Positions 12,163-29,145 of a stretch of 64,000 nt of DNA are shown one piece after another. Source of the DNA: Sphingomonas sp. Y57 (lineage in GTDB: Bacteria > Pseudomonadota > Alphaproteobacteria > Sphingomonadales > Sphingomonadaceae); the NCBI RefSeq assembly GCF_001015195.1, contig NZ_LDES01000078.1, positions 1 through 64,000 on the forward strand, in the 5' to 3' direction. The notes under the pieces were generated by a model. It searched no databases. It was not told the DNA's origin and saw only the letters and a list, made by a program, of their open reading frames with translations. Each line of letters begins with the position of its first letter. The stretch's first letter is position 1. The position numbers and the translations under genes were made by a program.

Positions 12163-13427
12163 CCATCCAAGCCGTCGAAGGCGGTGCCGGGTGCGGAAAG
12201 ACATACCGGCTCATGGCAATGCTGGCGGAGAGGCTCGAAACCCGCCCGCTGAACGATGGGCAGCGCGTTCTTGCGCTCACCTTCATGCATGGGTCGCGGC
12301 GACGCCTGTCTGAGCGGCTGCGTTCCGTCGTCAACCTGCGTGGCCGCGTGGAATGCTGCACGGTCGATGCTTTTGCGTGGCGTATCTATCGCCGGTGGCG
12401 AGGGCTGGCAGGCGCGCTTGCCATCGCTCCTGTGACCGAAGGCGAGTTCGATCGCGTCTGCGAAGCCGCCGGAATGCTGCTGGAACAGCCGCAAGTCTGC
12501 GCATGGGTCGCCGCGAGCTTCCCGATCGTGCTCGTCGATGAAGGTCAGGACCTGAAGCCCGAGCGCCTTCGGATGCTCAAGGCGCTCGCGGGCGCCGTCC
12601 ATGTGCTGATCGCAGCCGATGAGTTCCAGTGCCTCGACCAAGCGCTTCGTCCCAATCCACTGGTCGCCTGGCTGCAACAGGACGCCGGGCCGGAAACATT
12701 GGTGCAGGTGCGCCGAACGAATGCGCCGGGTTTGCTGGCGGCGGCTACCGCGATCCGCGCGGGCAATGCTCCGGTCAACGGCGCCGGATTCAAGATGCTG
12801 CCGCCGGGCGCCAGCGTGCCGCTCGCCACGACGTTGCTCGCGAATGCCATCGCCTGGCGGCAGGGCGGCGATGTCGCGGTGATCACGCCAGCACTGCAAG
12901 GCGGGTTTGCCACGTCGGTTGTCGCCCGTCTCGCCCAAGGGCCGTGCGGCAAACAACAGAACGGGCCCTATAACGTTCATTGGGAAGGTAATGATCGGGA
13001 CGAGGCGCAGGCGATCATCGCAGGTCTCGATCTTGCGGCCGATGCGCCGGCGGCGGCTACCCGCGCGGCGCTGAGGGCGATGCCGCGGACCGGACCCGTG
13101 CGTGCGACATTGTCGTGGGTCGAAAACCAGATTCACGCCTGCGGACGGGCAGATTTCACCCGTGCGGAGATCGAAGCCGTCATCGCGCGGCAGGTCTCGC
13201 TGCGACGGCAGCATGGTGGCGTCGCGTCGCATCAACTGACAGCGATGACGGTGCAGCAAGCCAAGAACAGGGAGTTCGAGGGCGTTGTGGTTATATGGCC
13301 CTATCAGGTAGGCGGCGATGCTGAACACAAGCGTCGCCTGCTCTACAACGCGATCACTCGCGCGAAGCGATGGTGTAATGTCATCGTCCAGAGCCAGAAT
13401 ATTCTAGCTGCCGCGCCGTTTGCCTGA
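12159..13427 (+). CDS. Short UvrD-like SF1 helicase (GajB-like)
   Basis: 422 residues, much shorter than UvrD (about 720) and shorter than typical GajB (about 500). Superfamily 1 motifs are in order: I EGGAGCGKT (7-15), Ia LALTFMHGSRRRLSERL, II VLVDEGQD (124-131), III LIAADEFQCLDQ, IV LVQVRRTNAPG, V MTVQQAKNREFEGVVVI and VI LLYNAITRAKRW (about 393-404). Accessory 1B/2B insertions are therefore minimal, but the ATPase motifs look intact. The GTG at 12159 overlaps the stop of the OLD gene by four bases. In Gabija, GajB senses nucleotide depletion or DNA ends and partners GajA; the same partnership is inferred here. Confidence 0.85.
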   Translation: MTIQAVEGGAGCGKTYRLMAMLAERLETRPLNDGQRVLALTFMHGSRRRLSERLRSVVNLRGRVECCTVDAFAWRIYRRWRGLAGALAIAPVTEGEFDRVCEAAGMLLEQPQVCAWVAASFPIVLVDEGQDLKPERLRMLKALAGAVHVLIAADEFQCLDQALRPNPLVAWLQQDAGPETLVQVRRTNAPGLLAAATAIRAGNAPVNGAGFKMLPPGASVPLATTLLANAIAWRQGGDVAVITPALQGGFATSVVARLAQGPCGKQQNGPYNVHWEGNDRDEAQAIIAGLDLAADAPAAATRAALRAMPRTGPVRATLSWVENQIHACGRADFTRAEIEAVIARQVSLRRQHGGVASHQLTAMTVQQAKNREFEGVVVIWPYQVGGDAEHKRRLLYNAITRAKRWCNVIVQSQNILAAAPFA

Positions 13428-13688
13428 ATGCTCGATCCCGTGTGCCCGCCTTAGCACCGGGGCGTTTATGACCGATCTTAGAATCCGCATCCGAACCTCA
13501 CTCCAATGAACGAAGGCCCGGAGTTGGATATGCCGGGAACGGATTGGATGTTCGGCGTTAGCGATTAGACCGCCGAGCTATGCCAATGTCCGCTTTCCAC
13601 GACCTAAGGCCGATAGCTGCTGGTCCGGAGCCGGCCCAAAAGTCGACAGTAGGTTGCCATCGCATGGCCACCGTCCGAACCGCCCCCC
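13428..13688. other. Intergenic junction right of the cassette
   Basis: 261 bases between the helicase stop and the convergent YkuD gene. No gene is supported. It contains the stretch CCAATGTCCGCTTTCCACGA and similar degenerate sequence, which I read as old intergenic debris. No clear T-tract terminator was seen. Confidence 0.4.
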
Positions 13689-14672
13689 TCACTTCCCCGC
13701 CGTCATCACCGTCATCTTCTTGCCGGCGCCGCCGGTCTGGAGGGTGTCGGGGGTGACCACCACGGTCGTGCCGGGCGCGACGACGGCGGCCATCGCCACG
13801 CGGATGTCCTCCGGCACGGTCAGGCGGGCGCGTTCGTCGGGGGTGACCTCAACCGGGGCGTTGAGCGCCTCGCCCGGCATCGGCAGCTTCATCCACCTGT
13901 AATTGTCGCCCTCGATCGCGCCGAGCGTGTAGGCGGTGGTGCCGGTCACCGCGCCCGCGATCTTGACCGGCGCGGAGCCGATCGGAACGCCGTTGCGCAG
14001 CACCAGCATCCGCTTGTCGGCGCTGCTGATCACGATCGACACCGGGCCGGTCGCCGAACGCTCCGGCTGCCAGAGCGTACCGCCGAACAGATCGTTCTCG
14101 GCCTTCGACGCGGTGTTGCTGAGCACCGCCGGGCTCGGCGCGAAGCGCGGCACGTCGGCGCCCGCCGTGACGATCACCGTCAGCCCCAGCCTGGTCACCC
14201 CGTAGAGCAGCTTGGCGAAGCCCATCGGCAGGCGGACGCAGCCGTGCGAGGCGGGATAGCCCGGCAGGTTGCCCGCGTGGAGCGCGATGCCGTCCCACGT
14301 CAGCCGCTGCATATAGGGCATCGGCGCATCGTCGTAGAGGTTCGACTTGTGATCGACATTCTTCTGGAGGAGCGTGAACACGCCGGTCGGCGTCTCATGC
14401 CCCTTCTTGCCGGTCGACACGGTCGAGATGCCAATCGGAAGGCCGTTGCGATAGGCATAGGCCCGCTGCTGCGCGATCGACACGACGATCACCACCGGCC
14501 CCTCGGGCGCGACCTGCGGCGCCCAGAGGAAGTCGCCCGGCTTCATCGCCGCCACCGTCTCCCCCACCGTCGCGCCCTGGAGCGAGGGCGCCGCCTTGAG
14601 CTGGGCAGCGGCGGCGGGCGCGGCAGCCAGGGCGAACGCGGCGGCGGCGGCAAGGAGGAAGGTCCGGGTCAT
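13689..14672 (-). CDS. L,D-transpeptidase (YkuD/ErfK) family protein
   Basis: A 327-residue exported protein. A signal peptide (residues 1-22, MTRTFLLAAAAAFALAAAPA) precedes a YkuD catalytic domain with HAGNLPGYPASHGCVRLP, whose cysteine is near residue 145, the active-site H-x-SHGCxR motif for 3-3 peptidoglycan cross-links or protein anchoring. A second, weaker YkuD-like repeat follows (about 215-290: VSIVISSADKRMLVLRNGVP), without a catalytic cysteine. The C-terminus is unassigned. The ATG at 14672 begins the signal peptide; the open frame further upstream is antisense to the GGDEF gene. It is divergent from that gene. Confidence 0.88.
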   Translation of the reverse strand: MTRTFLLAAAAAFALAAAPAAAAQLKAAPSLQGATVGETVAAMKPGDFLWAPQVAPEGPVVIVVSIAQQRAYAYRNGLPIGISTVSTGKKGHETPTGVFTLLQKNVDHKSNLYDDAPMPYMQRLTWDGIALHAGNLPGYPASHGCVRLPMGFAKLLYGVTRLGLTVIVTAGADVPRFAPSPAVLSNTASKAENDLFGGTLWQPERSATGPVSIVISSADKRMLVLRNGVPIGSAPVKIAGAVTGTTAYTLGAIEGDNYRWMKLPMPGEALNAPVEVTPDERARLTVPEDIRVAMAAVVAPGTTVVVTPDTLQTGGAGKKMTVMTAGK

Positions 14673-14825
14673 GATCGCGTCTCTACGGCTACGGTTACTG
14701 TCCTGCGCAGATTGTTGCAGCGCCGATCGGATCGCAAGGGCCGGAATAAACCGATTGCATGCGCAGGCCAGCGTTATAGAGCGGTCCTCCAGCCGATCGG
14801 TCGATATTGCGGAAGGGGGTCTGTC

Positions 14826-15902
14826 GTGCGACCCAGCCAGGAGATTGTCGAACGGGACGGGAGCGACGCGGCGTTGCAGACGATGGCGCTGCGCCGTCGT
14901 TTCCTGATCATCGTGATCGCGGCCGGCCTGCTGTGGGGCGGGGTCATGCAGATCCCCGCGTCGCTGGGCTGGGCACCGCTGGGCCCGGCACAGACGCGCA
15001 ACAACCTGATGTTCGTGGCGGTGAGCATCGCCGCGCTGCTGATCGTGTGGCGGCGGCCGCGCAGCTTCCTGCCGGTCGCCGTCGCCTATTTCGCGTGCGC
15101 CTTCCTCTATGCCAGCGCCGCCCAGTTCCTGGTGGTCGAGGACGAGCTGCGCATGCTGCTGTTCTTCCCGCTGGTCGGGGCGATCTTCCTGATCGTCGGC
15201 AGCGCGGCGGCGTGGATCGCGATCCTGGCCGCGATCGGGGTGTTCGCCACGGCATCGGCGCAGGGCAGCATCCGGGTGTCGCCGCTCGCCACCAGCACCT
15301 TCGTCCTGGCGCTGGGCGTCACCGGGCTGTTCTTCCAGGCGTTCAGCCAGCAGGCGACGCGGGCGCTGACCATGATCGCCCGGCAGAACCGCGCCCTCGA
15401 CGCCGCGGCGAAGAAGGACCACCTCACCCATCTTCTGAACCTGCGAGCCTTCCGCGAGGCGATGCAGGCGCATGTCGACGGATTGCGGCCAGACGCGGGA
15501 TTCAGCGTCGCCTTCGTCGACGTCGACCATTTCAAGTCGATCAACGACCGCTACGGCCATGCGATCGGCGACGCCGTGCTGGTCGCGCTGGCGGGGACGC
15601 TGAAGGCCGCCGTCCGCGCGCGCGGCGAGGTGGCGCGGATCGGCGGCGAGGAGTTCGCCGTCCTGCTGCCCGGCGCGGACCTGGCCGAAGCGGCGCCCGC
15701 CGCCGAACGGATGCGCGCCGCGGTGGCCGCGATGCAGGTCGCCGCGGGCGGGGCGACGCTGTCGGTGACGGTGTCGATCGGGCTGGCGGCGTCGCGCTCC
15801 TCCTTCGACACGATCGACGCGCTGCTCCAGGCCGCCGACGCGGCGATGTACGAGGCCAAGCGCGGCGGGCGCAACCGGGTGGCGCTGGCCGGGGCGGGCT
15901 GA
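14826..15902 (+). CDS. Membrane-bound GGDEF diguanylate cyclase
   Basis: A 358-residue protein with five or six N-terminal membrane helices (about 22-175) and a C-terminal GGDEF domain. The catalytic domain has DVDHFKSINDRYGHAIGD and an intact GGEEF motif near residue 272 (RIGGEEFAVLLPG), so c-di-GMP synthesis is expected. No RxxD inhibitory site precedes the motif. The GTG at 14826 is chosen because GGAAGGGGG ends six bases upstream; an ATG at 14884 is the alternative. The gene is followed by a repeat doublet and the rpoB leader, and is not obviously part of the rpoB operon. Confidence 0.88.
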   Translation: MRPSQEIVERDGSDAALQTMALRRRFLIIVIAAGLLWGGVMQIPASLGWAPLGPAQTRNNLMFVAVSIAALLIVWRRPRSFLPVAVAYFACAFLYASAAQFLVVEDELRMLLFFPLVGAIFLIVGSAAAWIAILAAIGVFATASAQGSIRVSPLATSTFVLALGVTGLFFQAFSQQATRALTMIARQNRALDAAAKKDHLTHLLNLRAFREAMQAHVDGLRPDAGFSVAFVDVDHFKSINDRYGHAIGDAVLVALAGTLKAAVRARGEVARIGGEEFAVLLPGADLAEAAPAAERMRAAVAAMQVAAGGATLSVTVSIGLAASRSSFDTIDALLQAADAAMYEAKRGGRNRVALAGAG

Positions 15903-15953
15903 GGGGAAGGGCGGCGGGGCTCCGTAAAAAAGCGCCTCGCCAGCCCCTTCATG

Positions 15954-16047
15954 GTCATCCCGGCGAAAGCCGGGATCTCACTTCTCTTCGTCCTTCGCCC
16001 CCGCGAGCGTGGAAAGGCAGGGAGATCCCGGCTTTCGCCGGGATGAC
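15954..16047. repeat. Hairpin-doublet repeat (family A)
   Basis: Two near-identical palindromes in inverted orientation, GTCATCCCGGCGAAAGCCGG (from 15954) and its reverse complement ending at 16047, separated by about 42 bases. The whole element can fold as one long hairpin. Confidence 0.85.
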
Positions 16048-16182
16048 GAAGGGGCGGGATGGCGATCGAGGCATATGCCCCCCTTCCCAAAGCCGGTACC
16101 CGGGCCTATATAGCGCATCCTACTTACATCGGCAGATGCCCGACGCGCAGAGCGCGGGTGCCGCCCTTGGCCCTCCGGGACA

Positions 16183-16205
16183 CGGACCGTCCAGCGAACG
16201 GTCCG
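16183..16205 (+). promoter_or_regulatory. Hairpin in the rpoB leader
   Basis: The eight-base stem CGGACCGT/ACGGTCCG with a seven-base loop lies 155 bases before the rpoB start, inside the 457-base gap after the GGDEF gene. It may be a leader structure; no regulator is known to me. Confidence 0.4.
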
Positions 16206-16359
16206 CGACGAATTGGAGAAGGTTTTCAAGGGTTTCCAGAACGCTGGCAGTGCGGTTCCGATCAGCCCGGACCCGCACTTTTTGTCGTGGGGGTCCCCCC
16301 GCGAATCGGGCTGCGATCCGCTGCGAGGCGGAAAAATTTTGACGCGAGGGAAGATACGC

Positions 16360-20724
<4,365 letters not shown>

Positions 20725-20732
20725 TCAGGGCG

Positions 20733-20754
20733 GGCGCCGGTTCCGACCGGCGCC
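20733..20754 (+). promoter_or_regulatory. Hairpin between rpoB and rpoC
   Basis: A perfect nine-base stem GGCGCCGGT/ACCGGCGCC with a TCCG loop and no T tract. It is probably an mRNA processing or stability element, not a terminator. Confidence 0.5.
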
Positions 20755-20795
20755 GCCTTCCTCCGCCCGAGAGATCGACCCTTCAGAGGGACTGA

Positions 20796-25070
<4,275 letters not shown>

Positions 25071-25103
25071 TCGCCGGCCTGACGGCCGATCGTCGAACAA
25101 GAA

Positions 25104-25140
25104 AGACCCCGTCGGAGCGATCCGGCGGGGCTTTTCTTTG
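25104..25140 (+). terminator. Rho-independent terminator of rpoBC
   Basis: The ten-base stem CCCCGTCGGA/TCCGGCGGGG with a GCGA tetraloop is followed by CTTTTCTTT. Confidence 0.9.
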
Positions 25141-25201
25141 GATGGGCGGTGCCTTCCCCTGTCTCAACGAAGCCTGGCGGAAGGCGGTTCATATCCTCTG
25201 G

Positions 25202-25291
25202 CCATCTCGGCGAAAGCCGGGATCTCCCCGCCTTCCGCGTCTTCGGGGATGGCACGAAGAGAAGCGAGATCTAGCTTCGCCGGGGTGACGG
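25202..25291. repeat. Degenerate hairpin-doublet repeat (family A)
   Basis: Arms CATCTCGGCGAAAGCCGGGA and AGCTTCGCCGGGGTGAC face each other across about 50 bases. The structure is that of 15954-16047, with mutations in the right arm. The surrounding 25141-25511 holds no supported gene. Confidence 0.6.
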
Positions 25292-25511
25292 GGAGAAGAA
25301 GCGGCAATGCCAGGGGAAGGACAGTAGAACAGCACTGATCGGCTGCCTTTACTGGCGCTGTTCATTGATCGATCGATATTCTCAAGAACAGTATCCCAAT
25401 CGAATTTATCCGTCGAAAGCGTCATAAAAGTGTAACAACAAAATTCTTCCGAATTCCGCCGATTCTGTCATCATGATGCAACAAACAGCGATTTCGAATC
25501 GGAGGGATGCC

Positions 25512-25862
25512 ATGAAGTTCAATTGCGTTCTTGTCGGTGCGGCCCTGGCCATCGCAGCTCCGGCTCTTGCCCAGCCGACCGAAGTTGCCGATCCCTATGG
25601 CGCGGGCTCGATCTCCAAGGGCCATTACAGCACGGTCGAGCGCAAGCTCGAGGCCGCCTACCAGAAGGGCGACCGTTCGCCGGAAGTGCTGCTCAACCTC
25701 GCCGCGATCCGGCTGGGCGAGAAGCGCGGCGCCGAGGCGCGCGATCTCTACAAGGCGGTGCTTGACCAGCCCAATGTCGACATGGCGACGCTGAGCGGCA
25801 ACGCGACCTCGCACGAGGTCGCCCAGCGCGGCATGGCCGGCGCCCTGGCGATGATCGACTGA
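25512..25862 (+). CDS. Small secreted helical-repeat (TPR-like) protein
   Basis: A 116-residue protein with an N-terminal signal peptide (MKFNCVLVGAALAIAAPALA, cleavage after ALAQ). The mature part contains a TPR-like helical pair, KGHYSTVERKLEAAYQKGD followed by LLNLAAIRLGEKRGAEARDL, so it is probably a periplasmic interaction domain. I do not know a named function. The ATG at 25512 is set by CGGAGGG five bases upstream and by the signal peptide. The gene is monocistronic, with its own terminator immediately downstream. Confidence 0.8.
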   Translation: MKFNCVLVGAALAIAAPALAQPTEVADPYGAGSISKGHYSTVERKLEAAYQKGDRSPEVLLNLAAIRLGEKRGAEARDLYKAVLDQPNVDMATLSGNATSHEVAQRGMAGALAMID

Positions 25863-25884
25863 GATCCCCTCGCCTATGACTCTC

Positions 25885-25919
25885 AAGGGCCCGCAGGAGC
25901 GATCCTGCGGGCCTTTTGC
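25885..25919 (+). terminator. Rho-independent terminator after the small secreted protein
   Basis: The eleven-base stem GGCCCGCAGGA/TCCTGCGGGCC with a GCGA tetraloop is followed by TTTTG. Confidence 0.88.
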
Positions 25920-25959
25920 GTGGAGCCATCGTCATTCTCCGGCGGAGGAGGAAGATGGG

Positions 25960-27135
25960 TCAGCCCGCGCCGGGCTCGCGGCCCCAGCGGGTGCCATCAT
26001 AGGCCGCAATGCCCGTCGCGGCGCGCTTGCTGCCGGCCAGGGCCCGCTCGGCGCCCTGCAGCAGCCGCTCGAGGTCGGCGCCGTGCTGCAGGTCGATCGC
26101 ATAGCCGATATTGGCCGTGATGATGATGTCCTCGCCCGCCACCGCATAGCTCTTGTCGAGCGTCGCGACGATCTGGTGGGCAAGACCCTCCGCCTCCGCG
26201 GCGTCGGTCATGCCCGGCTGGATGACGACGAAATCGTCGCCATTGAGATGGATGACGAGATTCTCGCCCTTCACGACCCGGCGCAGGCGCTGCGAGACCG
26301 CCTTGAGCAGCGCATCGCCGGCCATGTGGCCGTACATCTCGTTGACCGGCTCGAGCTGGTTGATGTCGAGGCAATGGACCGCGATCAGCTCCGATTCGTC
26401 GGCGCGGGCAATCAGCCGCTCGAAGCGCTCACGCAGGACGAGGCGGTTGGGCAGGCCGGTAAGATCGTCCTGCCGGGCAAGCGTCTCCATCAGCCGGCGC
26501 ATCGAGATCTGCGCGGCTGTCTCGCGATAGCGCTGGATCATCGACAGGATGCCGCCGGCCAGGAACAGGGCGGTGAGCAAGGCGGCGCTCAGATGCGCCT
26601 GGCCCGGTTTCAGCAGGGCGACGAAGATCATCGGTACGATCGCGATCACCACCGCCGAGACGCTGATCCACAGGCGCAACGCGACCGTCGCCGCCACCCC
26701 GGCGCCATAGCCGTAGACGAGCGCGACGAGCGGTATTTGCAGGTCCGAATCGACCACGGCATAGGCCCGGCCTGCGAAGGCACCGAAGGCCGCCGCGAAG
26801 CCGACATAGGCGAGGCCGAAGCTGCGCTCGATCGAGTGGGCGACGTGGATGCCGATTCCGGGCGCCATCGCCCGGCCGCGCAGCCCGAACAGGACGAGCA
26901 GCCTAATCCCCGACGTGATCAGCCCCAGCGCGTAGAACAGCAGCAGCAGCGCATCGTCGGTACGTGCGGTCAGATAGGCGCCCGTGCCCGCAAAACACAG
27001 CGTCATGATCATCGCCGGGACGGTGTGACCGAACAGCGACTGGACCAGTTCGATATAGGTGCCGTCGGGCAGGCGCTCCCTGCCGGGCCGACCCATGCGA
27101 CGGCGACCGCGGATAAGGGTACGCAAAAGCTTCAA
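25960..27135 (-). CDS. Membrane GGDEF-like protein with degenerate active site
   Basis: 391 residues. Several membrane helices (about 35-215) precede a GGDEF fold with ARQDDLTGLPNRLVLRERFE, LDINQLEPVNEMYGHMAGD and HLNGDDFVVIQPG. The signature reads NGDDF instead of GG(D/E)EF, so the first glycine and the catalytic-site glutamate position differ and cyclase activity is doubtful; it may bind nucleotide or act as a receptor. A TTG at 27135 is chosen as start because AAGGAG lies eight bases upstream; an ATG at 27093 and a longer frame to 27228 are alternatives. It is downstream of tRNA-Asp on the same strand. Confidence 0.75.
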   Translation of the reverse strand: MKLLRTLIRGRRRMGRPGRERLPDGTYIELVQSLFGHTVPAMIMTLCFAGTGAYLTARTDDALLLLFYALGLITSGIRLLVLFGLRGRAMAPGIGIHVAHSIERSFGLAYVGFAAAFGAFAGRAYAVVDSDLQIPLVALVYGYGAGVAATVALRLWISVSAVVIAIVPMIFVALLKPGQAHLSAALLTALFLAGGILSMIQRYRETAAQISMRRLMETLARQDDLTGLPNRLVLRERFERLIARADESELIAVHCLDINQLEPVNEMYGHMAGDALLKAVSQRLRRVVKGENLVIHLNGDDFVVIQPGMTDAAEAEGLAHQIVATLDKSYAVAGEDIIITANIGYAIDLQHGADLERLLQGAERALAGSKRAATGIAAYDGTRWGREPGAG

Positions 27136-27346
27136 ACCACGGGCTCCTTCCACACCGCGCCCCGCGAACGATCCCAGCCAGGCTGATAGCAGAAATCGGC
27201 CGGCAGGGGTACAAAGCATTGCCGCCATTTCTCGGCAATTGGTTTAAGAAAGGCTGAAGTCCACGGCGAACGGAGACCGAGGCGCCGGACATCGCACAGA
27301 ATATCGATCGGGGATCGCTTTTCGCCTGGAGCGCAAACGCCCGCGA

Positions 27347-27372
27347 CGATCGGACGGCATGCCGTCCGATCG
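27347..27372. terminator. 26-base perfect palindrome between tRNA-Asp and the GGDEF gene
   Basis: CGATCGGACGGCA is followed immediately by its reverse complement. It lies about 30 bases beyond the tRNA 3' end and may act as a bidirectional hairpin terminator or processing site. There is no clear T tract. Confidence 0.4.
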
Positions 27373-27402
27373 GTCGAGAAGCCACTCTTTCTTCAGGAGA
27401 AG

Positions 27403-27479
<77 letters not shown>

Positions 27480-27541
27480 GAACTGTGTCGGTGGAGGGGG
27501 CACCTAGTGGAGCCCCGCCCCCCTGTCAACATGGCTCGGCA

Positions 27542-28762
27542 TCATTTTCTGAACTCGGGCGGCAAAGCCTCCTCGTCGTCCTGCTGGGTGTTGGTGAAGG
27601 TGCCGTCCGCGAACAGGAATCCGGCGATGTCGGGCCAGCCCGCCGCGTCGAGAATCGTCTTCAGGATGATCAGCAGGGGCACCGCGAGCAGCGCCCCTGC
27701 CGTCCCCCAGACCCAGCTCCAGAAGCTGAGCGCGACGAGGATCAGCAGCGGGTTGATCGTCAGCCGCCGGCCGACCAGCATCGGCGTCAGCACATTGGCC
27801 TCGACGAGATGGACGGCGACGAACAGCAGCGCCGGCACCAGCGCGTAACCGAGGTCCGAGAAGGTCATCAGCCCGCCGACCGCGAGCAGCCCCGCCGCGA
27901 CGATCGGTCCGAAATAGGGGATATAGTTGAGGATCGCGACGAGGCCGCCCCACATGATCGGGCTGGGCATGCCCGCGAACCACAGCATCAGCGAGACAAG
28001 GATGCCCATGCCGATGTTCACGGCGGTGATCGTCGCCAGATAGGCGGAGGTGCGATCGACCATGTCCTGGATCACCCGCGCCGTCGTCATCGCGCTGGAG
28101 AAGCTGCCCCGGCTGGTGATCGTGCGCCGGCGCATCCGCGTCCAGCTCGACAGGAAGAAGTAGACCACCAGCGTCGCGAAGACGAGCTGGACCAGCGCAT
28201 GCGGCGCCGAGCTGGCCACATAGTCGAACAGCGAGTTGGGCGACTGGACGGTCACCGTCCGGCCGCGTGCGGAGTTGCGCAGCAGCGACCCCATCGTCTC
28301 GTCGACGAAGCGTTCGAACGAGGAGTAGATGTCGATCAGCGGCGACAGGTTCTTGCGGATCAGCCGGATACGGGAAGGCAGCCGCGCGAACCATTCGGTC
28401 GCCGGAACGATCACCGAGGCGATCGCCGCATTGGCGAGGCCGAGGAAGATGAGGACGCACAGCAATGCCGCGAGCGGCGACGGCAGGCGGCGGCGCTCGA
28501 GCCATTCGAGCAGCGGCACCATCGCCACCGCGATCACCAGCGCGATCGTCACCGGCAGGAAGAACTCGGCCCCCGAACGCAGCGCGAAGGGGATGGCCAG
28601 GATGATGCCGGCCCCGGCGGTCAGCGCCAGCCAGGCGAGCAGGCGATCGCGGCGATAGGCCATCTCGGCCTGGCCGGTCATCGATTCGCGCAGCGCGTCG
28701 ACCACCGGCTGCGAGCTTGCCGCTGCCGGCTGCCCCTGCCCGTCGCCGCCGTCCTCCTGCAT
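27542..28762 (-). CDS. AI-2E family (PerM/UPF0118) permease
   Basis: A 406-residue inner-membrane protein with about seven or eight helices. The N-terminal helices (about 42-110) are followed by a soluble stretch (about 115-215) and then the conserved C-terminal membrane block with MWGGLVAILNYIPYFGPIVAA, ANVLTPMLVGRRLTINPLL and WGTAGALLAVPLL, the family hallmarks. Members include AI-2 exporter TqsA and sodium/proton antiporters, so the substrate is open. The ATG at 28762 follows GGAG at seven bases. It is transcribed towards tRNA-Asp, 62 bases away. Confidence 0.9.
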   Translation of the reverse strand: MQEDGGDGQGQPAAASSQPVVDALRESMTGQAEMAYRRDRLLAWLALTAGAGIILAIPFALRSGAEFFLPVTIALVIAVAMVPLLEWLERRRLPSPLAALLCVLIFLGLANAAIASVIVPATEWFARLPSRIRLIRKNLSPLIDIYSSFERFVDETMGSLLRNSARGRTVTVQSPNSLFDYVASSAPHALVQLVFATLVVYFFLSSWTRMRRRTITSRGSFSSAMTTARVIQDMVDRTSAYLATITAVNIGMGILVSLMLWFAGMPSPIMWGGLVAILNYIPYFGPIVAAGLLAVGGLMTFSDLGYALVPALLFVAVHLVEANVLTPMLVGRRLTINPLLILVALSFWSWVWGTAGALLAVPLLIILKTILDAAGWPDIAGFLFADGTFTNTQQDDEEALPPEFRK

Positions 28763-29145
28763 CGATTCGCTCCGCCGTTTCCCTCCGATTCCGACTACCG
28801 TCCTCCTCGGCCGCTGTCGCCAGCGGATTGATTTCGCGCCGCGAAGCGCTGCTTGCGGATTATTGCGAGAACACAACAGCTTCATGGCAAAGATATGGCC
28901 AGTTGCGTTAGCAGCTGCACAAAAACACCATATGTTGGGGTTCCTCGGTCCATCTTGGCGACGAAACGATTCATCGTGCCTTTCTTGACTCGATGACCCG
29001 CCTGCCGCATTGCGCCGCCAAATCCGGTCGCCCGGGGCACGACGTATTTACCGCCCCCTGCCGACAAGACGTGAAAGAGCACCTCGCCCTCATGTTTCGA
29101 GGTTTCGGGCGAGTGTGGGCTTTTGCGCATGATGTGGAGTAATGA
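28763..29145. other. Intergenic region upstream of the SleB-type hydrolase
   Basis: 383 bases between divergent genes, more AT-rich than the flanks. A 95-codon minus-strand frame (28882-29169) overlaps the hydrolase start and has no ribosome-binding site or recognisable fold, so I do not call it. Promoters for both flanking genes must lie here; TTGACT near 28986 is a weak -35 candidate. Confidence 0.45.

Noticed and set aside
9425-13688. Integrated mobile element with att repeats around the OLD cassette
   Set aside because: No integrase, transposase, tRNA target or convincing flanking direct repeat was found by eye, so only lateral origin is suspected.
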